Below, one piece after another: positions 20,214 to 30,839 of a stretch of 64,000 nt of DNA (its first letter is position 1; the number at the start of each line of letters is the position of its first letter). The position numbers and the translations under genes are program-made. Under the pieces are notes generated by a model, which saw only the letters and a program-made list of their open reading frames with translations, did no database searches and was not told where the DNA came from. This DNA is from Dryomyza anilis (Eukaryota; Arthropoda; Insecta; Diptera; Dryomyzidae), in the NCBI GenBank assembly GCA_951804985.1, contig OX638133.1, forward strand, positions 65,135,867-65,199,866, read 5' to 3'.

Positions 20214-23022
20214 TTGTATAGGAATTTCTGTTTTGAAATTTTAAAAAGCTTCTTCATAGCAGGAAACTGAAAGGGAAAGGTAGCCTGCGAGTAGCATCCA
20301 AATACATTGTGTAGGAATTTCTGTTTTGAAATTTTTAAAGCTTGATCAATAAGTTGTCGACAGAAAATTTTGTTTTAAAAAGTTTTTGTTTTGAAGTTTT
20401 AAATAATTGATCAACAAGTTGTCGGCTGAAATTTTTGTTTATAAATATCAATTTTTCCTTCAAAATTTTTCAGTATTGAAAATTTTTGTCATTTGTAAAC
20501 ATCGGTGTTTACTTTCGTCGGTTTGCAACGCGAATTGTTTTAATTAAAACGTGAAAATGTGCCGTATTGACGTGGATTTTCGTATTGCAGAAGATTATTG
20601 CTGATATCAACATAATCATCAAAAGTGCACAGCAAATAGTTTTAACCGTCATGACGCCCGAAACAAAAACTTCTTGCTGTACAAAAACAAACACATGCTG
20701 TTTTTAATACACACGTGTTTTGTTATTGCTTTCTGCAATCACTTTTTTGGCAAACACAATAACAAACAATTCGGAGTTCCTTCAGAAAACATATTGCAAA
20801 TATGTATGCACGGATAGACAAGATTTGTTTCAATATGTTTGAATGTAATTAAAAAAATAATACGAAATCACCATACATGTATTACGAATTTTTGTTCAGA
20901 TTGTAATAACATATTACTATGTGTAAACATTTTAGATATTCCTGAGCAGAATCTGTCAAACTTATCATAAATATGTTACAGTACAAACAAAAAATTTTAA
21001 TTGCATTTGAATATACTATTTCTTGGCAGTTTACTTGTTAAAACTATGTTTCAAAACAAACAGAAAATGCTATTAAAATCTAATTATAACATATGTCCGC
21101 AACGCTCGTCTTCATTCGATTAGTTATCGACAGACGAAGTTGGCAACGTTGCGTAGCATTTTCTACCTACGTCATCTTTTGCCATCGTTTGAACATATTG
21201 ATGTTTAAAAACAAACAAAAAAAGAAATTGGATTTAAATAAATGTATTCTTCCAACATTCTTCTTGTATACGAAGTTGGCACTCGTTGAGCAGAATTTTC
21301 TATCTACATCTCTTTTGTCATCGTTTGAAGTATGTATTGGTCCTTTTAAACATATTGATGTTTGAAAAGAAACAAAAAAATTAAATTAGATGTAAATAAA
21401 AGTATTCTTGCAATATTCTTCTTGTATACGACGTTTACACTCGGTGACCACCACTTCCCAAGTAACAATTTAACAGACAAGCCCATTTTGTGTCTAGTTT
21501 TTAGTCAGAAAATGACAGGGATGCACTGGATAGAAAAACTTGCGTATTACTGGCTTCTTTCTGGTGGGGTCTTGCTGGGGCTGTAAGAAGGCAAAACTAG
21601 ATAGGAAAACCACTTGAATTCTAGCTACTTTCTAGACTGGCTGTAATGGTGCTAAACTGGCTAGGAAAACGTCTCGAAAACTAGCTACTTTCTAGACTGG
21701 CTATGATGTGGCGAAACTGGCTAGGAAAACTTTTTGAAAACTAGGTACTTTCTAGACTGGCTATGATAAGAAAACTAGCTACTTTCTATACTGACTATGA
21801 TGTGGCAAACTGGCTAGGAAAACGTCTTCAAAACTAGCTACTTTCTTAACTGGAGCCTTAAAGCTTAACTGGCCAAGAACAATTTCCATTGACAAGTTAT
21901 TTTCTGAAAAAGTGTTCAAAGCGAACCACTGGTTAGAAATAAGAATGGTTGTAATCTTGTCAGAGAATTCTCCGCATTTTAATTTTGTTTTATAGAAACA
22001 AAATAATTGATAATTTCAAACTTTCAAAAATGCGAAAAAATCTTTTTATTTTTAATTAATCTAAATTCTGCCTAAAATAGTAATTAATACAAGGTGCATT
22101 CAAGGTAGGTGTAAGAAAATTGAGGAAAGTCGAAGACTATTTCTTTCAAACATTTTTCGTTTTATTTTTTTGTCAAATTTTGCGCAATTAAAAAATAAAA
22201 CGTAGTCACTTTAAATTTACTATTTTTGTCAGAATATTTTTTTTTTGTAAGGCAAAGAATGCCTCTTTTGCGTTGTTCTTGTATTATTTGTAATTTGTAT
22301 ATATTATTTGTAATTTGTATATATTAATATAATTTGTATATATTTGTATAATTTGTATATATATGTACACTCTAAAAAAGGAATGTTTATAAAATACTTG
22401 TGCACTAAGAAAACAAGATGTTTATGAAAGTCTTGTTGTAACTATCTGATTAAATTTACGCCTTGTAGCAAGTATTCAAACATCCCATAAGTTTCAATAA
22501 AGTTGCAGCAAAACTATGAATATTTTTTAAATATGACATATATGCAGATAGTTACGAGATGTTTGTCACAACTGCAATGAAAATTGAGATATTTACAGTT
22601 GACTGATAGCAAACATCCTGAGTTCTTGGACATTTGCTGCAAAATGTTTGAAGCATTTTGACATTTGACTACCATAAAAAAGGAAAATGGCGTACTTTTT
22701 CCTTACGCTCGATTTATCCACAACAATGAATTAAATCAAATGCTGTAAAAAAGTGCCAACTCAAATATTACATTATAATGGTAAAAGTGTAAATAAAATA
22801 TCATGTAATTTAAATTATCAACACGTGACGGAAAATATTTCTTTTCAGAGTTTACTTTGATGACAGCATCGCCGGTCGGACTTGGTTCTTCTGCGAAGAA
22901 ATCTCAAGTCGTTGTACAATATTACCTTCAAAGGATTTATAAAGATGATGGCGATGTATAACCAGGATACTGTTTTAATTCTAGAATAAATAAAAATACA
23001 TTTGATTCATTTTCTTTCAATT
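20213..23022 (+). repeat. Second unit of the tandem segmental duplication
   Basis: Matches 17601-20215 in order and orientation. It is longer because it keeps the segment at 21029-21160 and about 45 bases near 22490-22535. After 23022 the family 1 element continues to its natural right end (23273), so this unit keeps the original right-hand context and unit 1 the original left-hand context, as expected for a simple tandem duplication. Confidence 0.9.
21596..21865 (+). repeat. ~60-bp minisatellite (second copy)
   Basis: Same units as at 18841-19115, with a handful of substitutions, as expected from the tandem duplication. Confidence 0.8.
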
Positions 23023-23273
23023 CAATAAAAATTATTGCGCGAATTCTAATGGAGTACCTTTTCAAATATCCCTCAACTATCTTCCTATTTGTAAGATGTT
23101 TAATTGATGGTTGCTATACATAACCGTAAATTTGAAAGATGGTTGCTAGCAATATTTATCGTATTTGACGGATGTTTGAGAGATGGTTGTCTCAAAGACG
23201 ATCTAAATAATTTTTAAATAACTTGATATTTAGGGCTGTGATATTTCTGGTAATCATCTTTGTTTTCTTAGTG
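22403..23273 (+). mobile_element. Family 1 TIR element, full-length 871-bp copy
   Basis: Begins CACTAAGAAAACAAGATG and ends ATCTTTGTTTTCTTAGTG, which is followed by TA (23274-23275); on the left the dinucleotide is TG. This copy defines the long form of the family; the 380-bp element at 165-544 has the same ends and a shortened interior. No frame longer than chance. The RTE-like LINE begins immediately after the TA. Confidence 0.85.
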
Positions 23274-23275
23274 TA

Positions 23276-25093
23276 CGGCTGCCGAAGAGGTGCTTGGATT
23301 CTAACGCCTCCTGAGGAATCAGTGGTATGATCAAGAGTGTCGCGCGGCTACTGCAGAGAAATACGCTGCGTACAAATCCACCCTGCAGTCAGTAGCTACG
23401 CGAGCTTCGAAAGAGCGATACAAAGAGAAGAGGAGGGAAGAGAGACGTCTTTTCAAGCGTAAAAAAGCGAGGCAGAAAGACGTTGGTGTGAGGAGATTGA
23501 GATGCATGGGGACAGGAATGAGGCTCGAAAATTCTTCGAGAACATAAGACGCCTAACCGGAGGTTCAAAATCCGGAACCTCTTCTTGATGAGAACGGGAA
23601 TCTAGTAACAGATATCCAGAGCACACTGAAGATATGGAGGGATCACTTCTCTAAACTTGTGACCGGTGATGATGACCGCAATTCTACCGATAGAGAAGTA
23701 AACCGGGCATCCCCAGTACTTGATGACGACGTTGAGATTCCGCCACCCGACCATGACGAGGTCAGAACAGCCATCGCTCGGATGGAAAAGAACAAAGCTG
23801 CAGGTGCTGATGGCCTGCCTGCTATTTAAGACCGGAGGCGAAGAGCTAATAAAGAGCTTTCACGAGCTCGTAAGCAGAATATGGTCGGATGAAAGCATGC
23901 CAAGTGACTGGAATCACAGTGTACTCTGCCCAATCCTTAAGAAAGGGGATCCCACTATCTGCGCCAACTACCGTGGGATCAGCCTACTCAATATCGCATA
24001 CAATGTTCTATCGAGCGTATTATGTGAAAGACTGAAGCCGATCGTCAACAGACTGATTGGACCTTATCAGTGCGGCTTCAGACCTGGAAAGTCCACCATA
24101 GACCATTTTCACATTGCGCCTAATCCAGGAAAAGACCCTAGAAAAACAGATCGACACCTACCACCTATTAGTCGACTATAAAGCCGCCTTCGACACTCCG
24201 ATAAGGGAACGATTATACGCCGCAATGTCTGAGTTCGGTATACCTGCGAAAGTTATAAGGCTTTGGAATAGGAAAAAGACCTCTCCGAGCCATTTCATAC
24301 CGTTTCAGACAGGGTGACTCACTATCGTGCGACTTTTTTAACTTATTGATGGAGAAAATAGTTCGAGCTGCCGAGCTACGAAGTTCCTTGTGTCAACAAG
24401 CAAAAAAGAGTCCGTGCGTCTTTTACAAAAAGCTGATTTTGACACCCACAAATTCGACATTGTGAAGGACTTCGTCTACTTTGGATCCAGCATAAACAGC
24501 AACAACGACGTCAGCCTGGAGATCAAACGGAGAATAACTCTTGCCAACTGGTGCTACTTTGAGCTCAGTAGGCAATTGAGAAGTAGAGCCCTCTCTCGCC
24601 AGACAAAACTAACGCTCTACAAGTCACTCATCATGCCCGTCCTACTTTATGGTGCAGAAACATGGACGCTGGCCACCACCGATGAGAGAGTACTGGGAGC
24701 GTTCGAGAGAAAGATTCTCCGTAAAATCTTTGGCCCTATCTGCTTTGCTAACGAGTATCGAATCAGAATGAACCACGAGCTGTATAAGTAATTCGACGAT
24801 GAGTTATTCGACGTCAAGCGCATCAAGATCCAGCGGCTTCGCTGGCTAGGTCATGTCGAACGAATGGATGAAAACACTCCAGCCAAGAAGGTGCTTGAAT
24901 CGAAACTCGAAGGTGGACAGCGTAGAAGAGGGCGTCCAAATATGCGTTGGAAAGACCAAGTTGAGGACAACCTGGCAACGCTTGGTATTTCTAACTGGCG
25001 TCAGCGCGCGCAAAGCAGATCCGACTGGCGCGGCTTCATATCAGCGGCCAAAACCGACCCACGGTTGTAAGGGCCATTAAAGTAAGTAAGTAA
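23276..25093 (+). pseudogene. 5'-truncated RTE-type LINE: reverse transcriptase and C-terminus
   Basis: The endonuclease is missing. The sequence opens with the pre-RT linker (AAEEVLGF near 23279, then YKSTLQSVATRASKERYKEK). RT motifs follow in several frames: NKAAGADGLP, ILKKGDPTICANYRGISLLN, GPYQCGFRPGKST near 24060 and DYKAAFDTPIRERLYAAMSE. The catalytic YADD block is deleted: after SEFGIPAKVIRLW the sequence passes to the connection domain (24420-24790, DFVYFGSS and LYKSLIMPVLLYGAETWTL). The end (24853-25070) has RLRWLGHVERM and RRGRPNMRWKDQVEDNLATL. It ends in (TAAG)n at 25080-25093, a typical RTE tail. Frameshifts and deletions make it dead. It is a relative of the element that starts at 62890. 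Confidence 0.88.
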
Positions 25094-25859
25094 TGTTATA
25101 ATCCGCGCGTTGTCGTTCGTGTTTTCTGATATACAGATTTTTCTGTATCAAAGATTTTAGTCCGTAAGATCTCGTTTGATAAACAAAAACAGCTGAATAA
25201 AATTAAACTAATTTAACAATTTTTCTCGCGTTTATTTTATTAAAATATTCTGAAAGTTAAAAGGATTAACGAATCCCGTCCTTCAGCTGGGGTGAGCTCA
25301 TCGTGCCAGAGTTCACTAAATTTATTTACACAGGAAACCAAATAGTTAATAAAAATGCCTTCGTTTCGATTCACGTTATAATTTATTTATATCTATTAAT
25401 TAAAATTACGCTTAACTTAATTCTTCCACGGCTGTGCTCCACCGTCCCGTTTGTGGAACGCTCAACGTCGCGGACCTGTGTTCACTCCGCCAATTATTGG
25501 CAAGAAACTGGCAAACGAACTGCTGATAGACATCCCAAGTAACCACGACTCGACAATTGCCACATACTTTTGTGGCAATTGTTTAGCTTTTAAGTTTATT
25601 ATTTTTATTTTTAATACTAAATAAGATACTAAATAAATAAAAAAAAATTATTTCTATTGGCACATATGGTCACATATTTTTTATTTATATTATATTTCAC
25701 TAGCTAATGAGCAATTTGTATTGATTTATATATTTATATTATTTTATAAATATTTGTATGTTTATTTAACAATGTAACTTAATTAATGAATTTCCTATTG
25801 ATTTCGACATTTGAACATTTTTAACATTTATTTATTTCTGCATGTATCCATAATTGTTG
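25094..25859. other. AT-rich sequence, possible LTR remnant
   Basis: Starts TGTTATAATCCGCGCG directly after the LINE tail and has a GC-richer part at 25430-25500. The TG start would suit an LTR, but I can find no second copy, primer-binding site or matching CA end, so this is only a possibility. A short family 3 fragment lies near 25495-25545. Confidence 0.3.
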
Positions 25860-26132
25860 GCAAGAAACTGGCACCCGAACTGCCGATGACATGAGGTTGC
25901 CATTTGTCATTTATTTTGTTGATACAACAACTTACTTAATCGCCGTAACAAATGCACGAATGTCAATTTTGGCGGAATGAAAAATGCAAATATGAGGTTA
26001 CGACAACCGAACGTTGCCGTAATACGTTAATTTTAATGACATGAGGTACCAACAAATGTATTTCGGTTGTAACACTGATACGTCGGTTCAATTAATCTCA
26101 TGCCAAAAGAGGATTTTTCTGTGTGTACGTTA
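25860..26132 (+). mobile_element. Family 3 repeat
   Basis: Carries the family landmarks and the terminus gaggatttttctgtgtg, followed by TA at about 26127-26128. The right end adjoins the 68-bp minisatellite. Confidence 0.7.
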
Positions 26133-27592
26133 TTCTGCGGAGTCTTATCAAGGACAAGGCTACGCTTCTACAAAATGTCAACTGTCGCTAGTGCAACGTT
26201 GCTGCTTCAAAATGTCAACTAAACTTCCGATGGCCGGCGTTCTGCGTGTCTCGTCGGTGGTCAAGTGTCAAACAATGTTTGAACACTTTGTCTAATAGAA
26301 GGAAAATAATGCGACTAACCTGTTTGAGTGCTCCCGGCAAAGTGATTTTATTTTTAATGTCGTGCAAAATTCAAGCGTCACTTTGCCAATTGTCTCTCTT
26401 CGACTCTCGCTCGAGTCTCGAAATATGTCGACTGGATTTCGCCGAGAACTTGTGGTCGGCGGCACCCACGTTCCGTTTGGCCATTTTGACTACAGCGTCG
26501 GATCTTAGTACGGGGGTTGATAAGACTCCGCGCGCTCGTGCTCGACCATGCGGTGTCTCTGTGTACATCTGTCTGGTTCCCTGGGCTTGATGTCCTCGAG
26601 TTTCTCGGCCACCTCTAATAGTTCTGCCATGGTAGTTAAATCCGTGCGCTTTACGTAACATTGATAATCGGGCTGGGTGTTGCGGTACGCTCTCTCCAGC
26701 TTATGTTCCTCGGTGTAGTAAACGTGACGCATTAGTGTTTGTAGTTCAAGTACGTAGTCTTGGAACAACTCTCCGGGGCACTCGGAAGCGAATCTCGTCG
26801 TCTAGTCAATTGCGGTAGCGAATGGGGAGGAAAAACCTCACAAAATCCATTCTGAATGCATCCCATTGCGTCCAGTGGCAATTATTGTTTTGAAACCAAA
26901 AGTCAACTGTCGCTAGTGTTACACTGTCCAGCGGAGTCTCATCAAGGACAATGCTCCGCCACTACAAATGTCAACTGTCGCAAGTGTTACGTTGGCTATC
27001 GCAGTCTTATCAAGGACAAGGCTACGCTGCTACAAATGTCAACTGTCGCTAGTGTTACGCTGTCCAGCGGAGTCTCATCAAGGACGAGGCTACGCCACTA
27101 CAAATGTCAACTGTCGCAAGTGTTACGGTTTCCAGCGGAGTCTTATCAAGGACATGGCTACGCCACTACAAATGCCAACTGTCGCTAGTGTTACGTTGGC
27201 CATCGGAGTCTTATCAAGGACAAGGCTACGCCACTACAAATGTCAACTGTCGCAAGTGTTACGGTTTCCAGCGGAGTCTTATCAAGGACATGGCTACGCC
27301 ACTACAAATGCCAACTGTCGCTAGTGTTACGTTGGCCATCGGAGTCTTATCAAGGACAAGGCTACGCTGCTTCAAATGTCTACTGTCGCTGGTGCTACGC
27401 TGTCGGAGTCTTATCAAGGACAAGGCTACGCCACTACAAATGTCAACTGTCGCTAGTGCTACGTTGTCCAGCGGAGTCTTATCAAGAACAAGACAACGCT
27501 GCTACAAAATGTCAACTGTCGCTAGTGCTACGTTGTCCAGCGGAGTTTTATCAAGTACAAGGCTACGCTGCTACAAAATGTCGACTGAACGC
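26133..27592 (+). repeat. 68-bp minisatellite interrupted by a gag fragment
   Basis: The units contain tgtcaactgtcgctagtg, then ggagtcttatcaaggacaag and gctacgccactacaaa. Anchors at 26969, 27036, 27105, 27173 and 27241 give 67-69 bases, and about ten units run to 27592; one and a half more lie at 26133-26230. The four overlapping open frames at 26856-27637 arise only because a 68-bp unit without stops shifts frame each time. They should not be taken as genes. Confidence 0.9.
26300..26886 (-). pseudogene. Ty3/gypsy-type gag fragment
   Basis: Read from 26886 down, the sequence gives WTQWDAFRMDFVRFFLP, then after a stop and frameshift FQDYVLELQTLMRHVYYTEE, and DLTTMAELLEVAEKLEDIKP. These are hallmarks of the retrotransposon gag (capsid-like) domain of insect LTR elements. 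It breaks up after about 26500. No LTR, protease or polymerase is near. It lies inside the minisatellite, with the array word GTCAACT on both sides. Confidence 0.8.
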
Positions 27593-27616
27593 CTAGGTGA
27601 GGTAAAGGAAGGGCTG

Positions 27617-29663
27617 TTTTTTTTTTTTACAAATTAACCAACGCTCAGGGGATGCCCCCTATTCGTGCATTGCACAGTGTTGATCGTAAGAAAGGATTAT
27701 AGGTTAAAGGGAGGTGGACAGATGGAGTAGTGTCGGTGGATGTTTGCTTTAAATTTCTTAATATTAAAAATGTCGGGAAAAACAGACGCAGGGAGATTGT
27801 TCCACAAAGGTATCGTGCGACTGAAGAACGAATTATCTCAGTAATGTGTGGTTCTGTTGAGAACCGAGTGAACTACGAAGGGGTGAGCTTGGTTCGATGC
27901 CCGAGTAGAACGAGAGAATACACGACCTGGTGGAATCAGGCCATGTATTTCCCTCGAACACTTACCATTGTAATACCTATAAAACAGGCTTACACACCCT
28001 ACGGTGCTCAAGACAACCAATAGAGAATGAAATATTTTCATCCCCTATTAAATATATTGCACGTTGTTGGATTCGATCCAGGAACTCCAAGGAAGATTTT
28101 GAAGCCCCTGCCTATATGTGCGAATTGTATTCCATCTTAGGCCGAATATAGGTGGTGTAGACAATGCGCAAGTCCGCGGGAGTGAAGTATGTCTTATTCC
28201 GTTTCAAAAAATCGAGGCACTTGGCCGCTTCTTTCGACACATCAAATATGTGATCATTCCAACGGAGGTCACATTATATTGATATACCCAGAACGTCAAG
28301 AGCAGCTGACTGCGCAATATCCACAGAGTCCATATTGAGGGGAGGGAGGGGTGAATCCATTATTTTATGAGATAACATACAACATTGGGTCTTGCTAGCA
28401 TTAGAATCAACTCTATTTGCAAGACCCCACTCGGAGATTGTTTTAAGGTCATTGTTGAGTGTATCATTCATTGTGCGCCTTTTACTCTCAATCTCCAAAG
28501 AGTTTGGGCGCTTGTTGAACGAATATGAGTGACAAATGTTACTATCATCTGCAAAGGAATGGATAGGGTTCTGGGTCGATGACAGAAGGTCATTGATAAA
28601 AACTAGAAATAGGGACGGGAATAGGATAGAACCCTGCGGGACTCCAGAATTGATGGAATGTTGTTCTGAGAAAACACCATCCATCGCAACTCGTATTGAA
28701 CGACCCTGGAGAAAACTCGATATCCATCGAGTAAAAGAATTACCGACACCATATGCTATTAGTTTTGATACCAGGGCTTCATGCCACACTCGATCAAAAG
28801 CCTTGGAAATATCCACTTTTCGGACAGGACCGCCTTCAAGTCACCGGTGGATCTGGTCCTACGAAAAGCATATTGCCGGTCACTAAGTAATTCGTTTCGC
28901 TCCATATAGTTCACAAGGTGGAAGTTTATTACGCTTTCAATTACCTTGGATAGCGCAGAGCATATTGCAATGGGTCGGTAATTAGCAGGGTTCGTAGCCT
29001 CACCCTTTTTCGGAATTGGCTGGACATTGGCAACCTTCCAACAAGATGGAAAAACTCCTGTCGTGTAGGAGATGTTTAAAAGGTTACGAAGCGGACACGC
29101 CAGCGTTGACGCGCACTTCTTCAACATATGGGCAGATATGCCATCTGGCCCAGAAGCTTTGTTAATGTTGAGGTTTGCTAAAACCTTTTTAACTGCCCAA
29201 GTTCGAAAATGAATCTCCGGCATTGCAGAAGAAACAAATTCAAGGACGGGCAGTGGTTGATTGCTATCTGGGAGCGTTGAATTATTTGCAAATAATTCTG
29301 CCAAGAGATAAGCTTTATCAACTGGGTCAGTGAAGGTCTGGCCATTCATAACAAGGGTTGGAGTAGACGATGTCGTCTGATTCTTCACCCTTTTAACAAA
29401 TGACCAGAAATTTTTACTACCTCTACGGTAGAAAAGGACCTTTTTGCGCGAGTTTTGTTCGTGTAGAAACTTTTCACGCGCGATCACGGCATTACAGCGA
29501 TTCCTAGCCTGTATGCGAAGTCTTTCAGTATCAGCATTCTTATTAGAACGCCAATTCTGAAAGGCTTCCTCTTTCGACCTGACTGCAACCCTGCAAGTCT
29601 CATTAAACTAAGAGTCGTCCTTGGGTTTAATGCTAATCTTTTTATAAGGTATGAAGGACCGCA
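27617..29663 (-). pseudogene. CR1/Jockey-group LINE, RT part of ORF2
   Basis: Read from 29663 down: RSFIPYKKISIKPKDD, a stop where a tryptophan is expected, then WRSNKNADTERLRIQARN, and the open frame 29487-28759 with NINKASGPDGISAHMLKKC, IPKKGEATNPANYRPIAICS and QYAFRRTRSTGDL. A one-base frameshift near 28815 moves to the frame 28816-28274, with DISKAFDRVWHEAL, SGVPQGSI and the catalytic FADD. The C-terminus continues in pieces to about 27730 (SFFSRTIPLWNNLPASVFPD). The element ends in an A-tract, visible as t at 27616-27628, beside the 68-bp array. The clade call is by motif appearance: CR1 or another Jockey-group LINE. Dead through stops and frameshifts. Confidence 0.85.
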
Positions 29664-29689
29664 TACCCAATAAAATAATATTTTGTACC

Positions 29690-29875
29690 ATTAAGGCCGC
29701 GGCATGGTGCATGGACTTTTACATCATATTTTTCATGATGCGAAGTCAAAAAATGGTCTAGGACTTTTTGGCTCTGCCCGCCGACGCGTGGGAGGTACAT
29801 CGGCTCCTTAACCAGTTGCGTGAGTTGGTTGTACTCGGCAAACAGTTCAACATAACAATCCTCCTGTGTTGACAT
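29690..29875 (-). pseudogene. LINE apurinic-like endonuclease fragment
   Basis: Reads ELFAEYNQLTQLVKEP, then QSQKVLDHFLTSHHEKYDVK, the segment near the end of the EN domain in CR1/Jockey-group LINEs. It lies in the right order and orientation to belong to the RT part at 27617-29663. The expected end of EN and the linker are missing between 29690 and 29663, so I infer an internal deletion. The first two thirds of EN are absent. Confidence 0.65.
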
Positions 29876-29879
29876 TGTT

Positions 29880-30125
29880 GCAAAAATCTATACGGAAGTT
29901 TTGCGACATTTTCGCTACTGGGTGAATTTAAAACATACAAACATACTAATAATAAAATTATTAAATTATAACTTACATTTTGTTTGATGTTAAAATTTTT
30001 TAAAGTAAACGACAAATTAATTTGACATGTTTTTAAATGTCGGAAGATAGAGGTGCCACTTAATCACTGTATTATGAAATGACAATCTCATATTGTTAAA
30101 AAGCAACAATATATTTTTGAGAGTG
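29880..30125 (+). mobile_element. Family 4 element, right part
   Basis: The end gccacttaatcactgtatta...aaatgacaatctcatattg and the terminus atatatttttgagagtg, followed by TA (30126-30127), resemble the right end of 16461-17277. The left end is unclear; a weak inverted match near 29666 would give a 460-bp element holding the endonuclease fragment, but I do not trust it. Confidence 0.5.
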
Positions 30126-30127
30126 TA

Positions 30128-30839
30128 GCTTCAGTGCCAGATTAATGCTAAATAGAAAATGATTGGTTCCAATGCTGTTAAATAGAATAAAGGTGAGACG
30201 AAATTATAGTGTGGCCGAAAACGAAGACCTGGCCGACATTCGTCATCACAAAGGATATGGGTCCAGTCCATATCGGGAGAAAAGTCGAAAGCATGGTTGA
30301 AGTATATACATATGTTTGAAAGACTCAACATTAGTTTACGAAAATTTTAAGACGGAACATCAATGCTTTGTTTACAAGTTCACAAAATTAACAAAAACTC
30401 AAAATTTAAAAATCAACAAATCTCAACGTTTAAAAATGTTTAAAGTTCTCTATGAGCTCAACATGAACCACTGTGTATTAAAAAAAGTGAAAAAGTTAAT
30501 TTGTGCAGTGAAATTTTAATATAATAGTGAAAATTATGAGCAAAAATTATAACATTAAAAAAAATTTAAAATGACAATTAATTTTTTTATTTTCAATATT
30601 TTTCTTCTCGACATTTTCAGCATTCTGTATGCCAACTATCTGTCTAGATGAACTAACCTGTAAACCATGGTCGAAAGTATACGGTACATTATTTGACATA
30701 AATTTCGTAAAATGAATAAATACGTTTTTCAAACACGATCGGTTGCAAAAAGCTGAAGGACAGGCGCTTAATCGAAGTTTTTTGGATAAAGAAAAGTCAG
30801 CGTTGATCGCTTGGAAGGTGGATAAAATTGGTTGATTTG
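30128..30839. other. No clear feature
   Basis: Reverse-strand fragments at 30131-30331 have LINE-like composition (FSPDMDWTHIL), but I cannot place them. The rest is AT-rich; part of it may be the leader of the copia element that follows. Confidence 0.35.

Larger units (their letters stand above)
17601..20215 (+). repeat. First unit of a 2.6-kb tandem segmental duplication
   Basis: From attgtataggaatttctg at 17601 the sequence is repeated at 20213 with an offset of about 2612 bases and roughly 98 percent identity by eye. The unit contains part of the 93-bp array, AT-rich sequence, the dispersed repeat also seen at 110-880, a ~60-bp minisatellite and most of a family 1 element. The unit ends in tttctttcaatt, where it joins unit 2. 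It lacks about 130 bases present in unit 2 (21029-21160). Confidence 0.9.

Noticed and set aside
25094..25500. Solo LTR beginning TGTTATAATCC
   Set aside because: No second copy, no CA end and no target duplication could be found.
26856..27637. Four overlapping open frames of 110-177 codons
   Set aside because: They are the same 68-bp minisatellite unit read in rotating frames.
29666..30125. Complete family 4 element that captured a LINE endonuclease
   Set aside because: The supposed left terminus matches poorly, and the endonuclease fragment is in the right order and strand to belong to the adjacent LINE.
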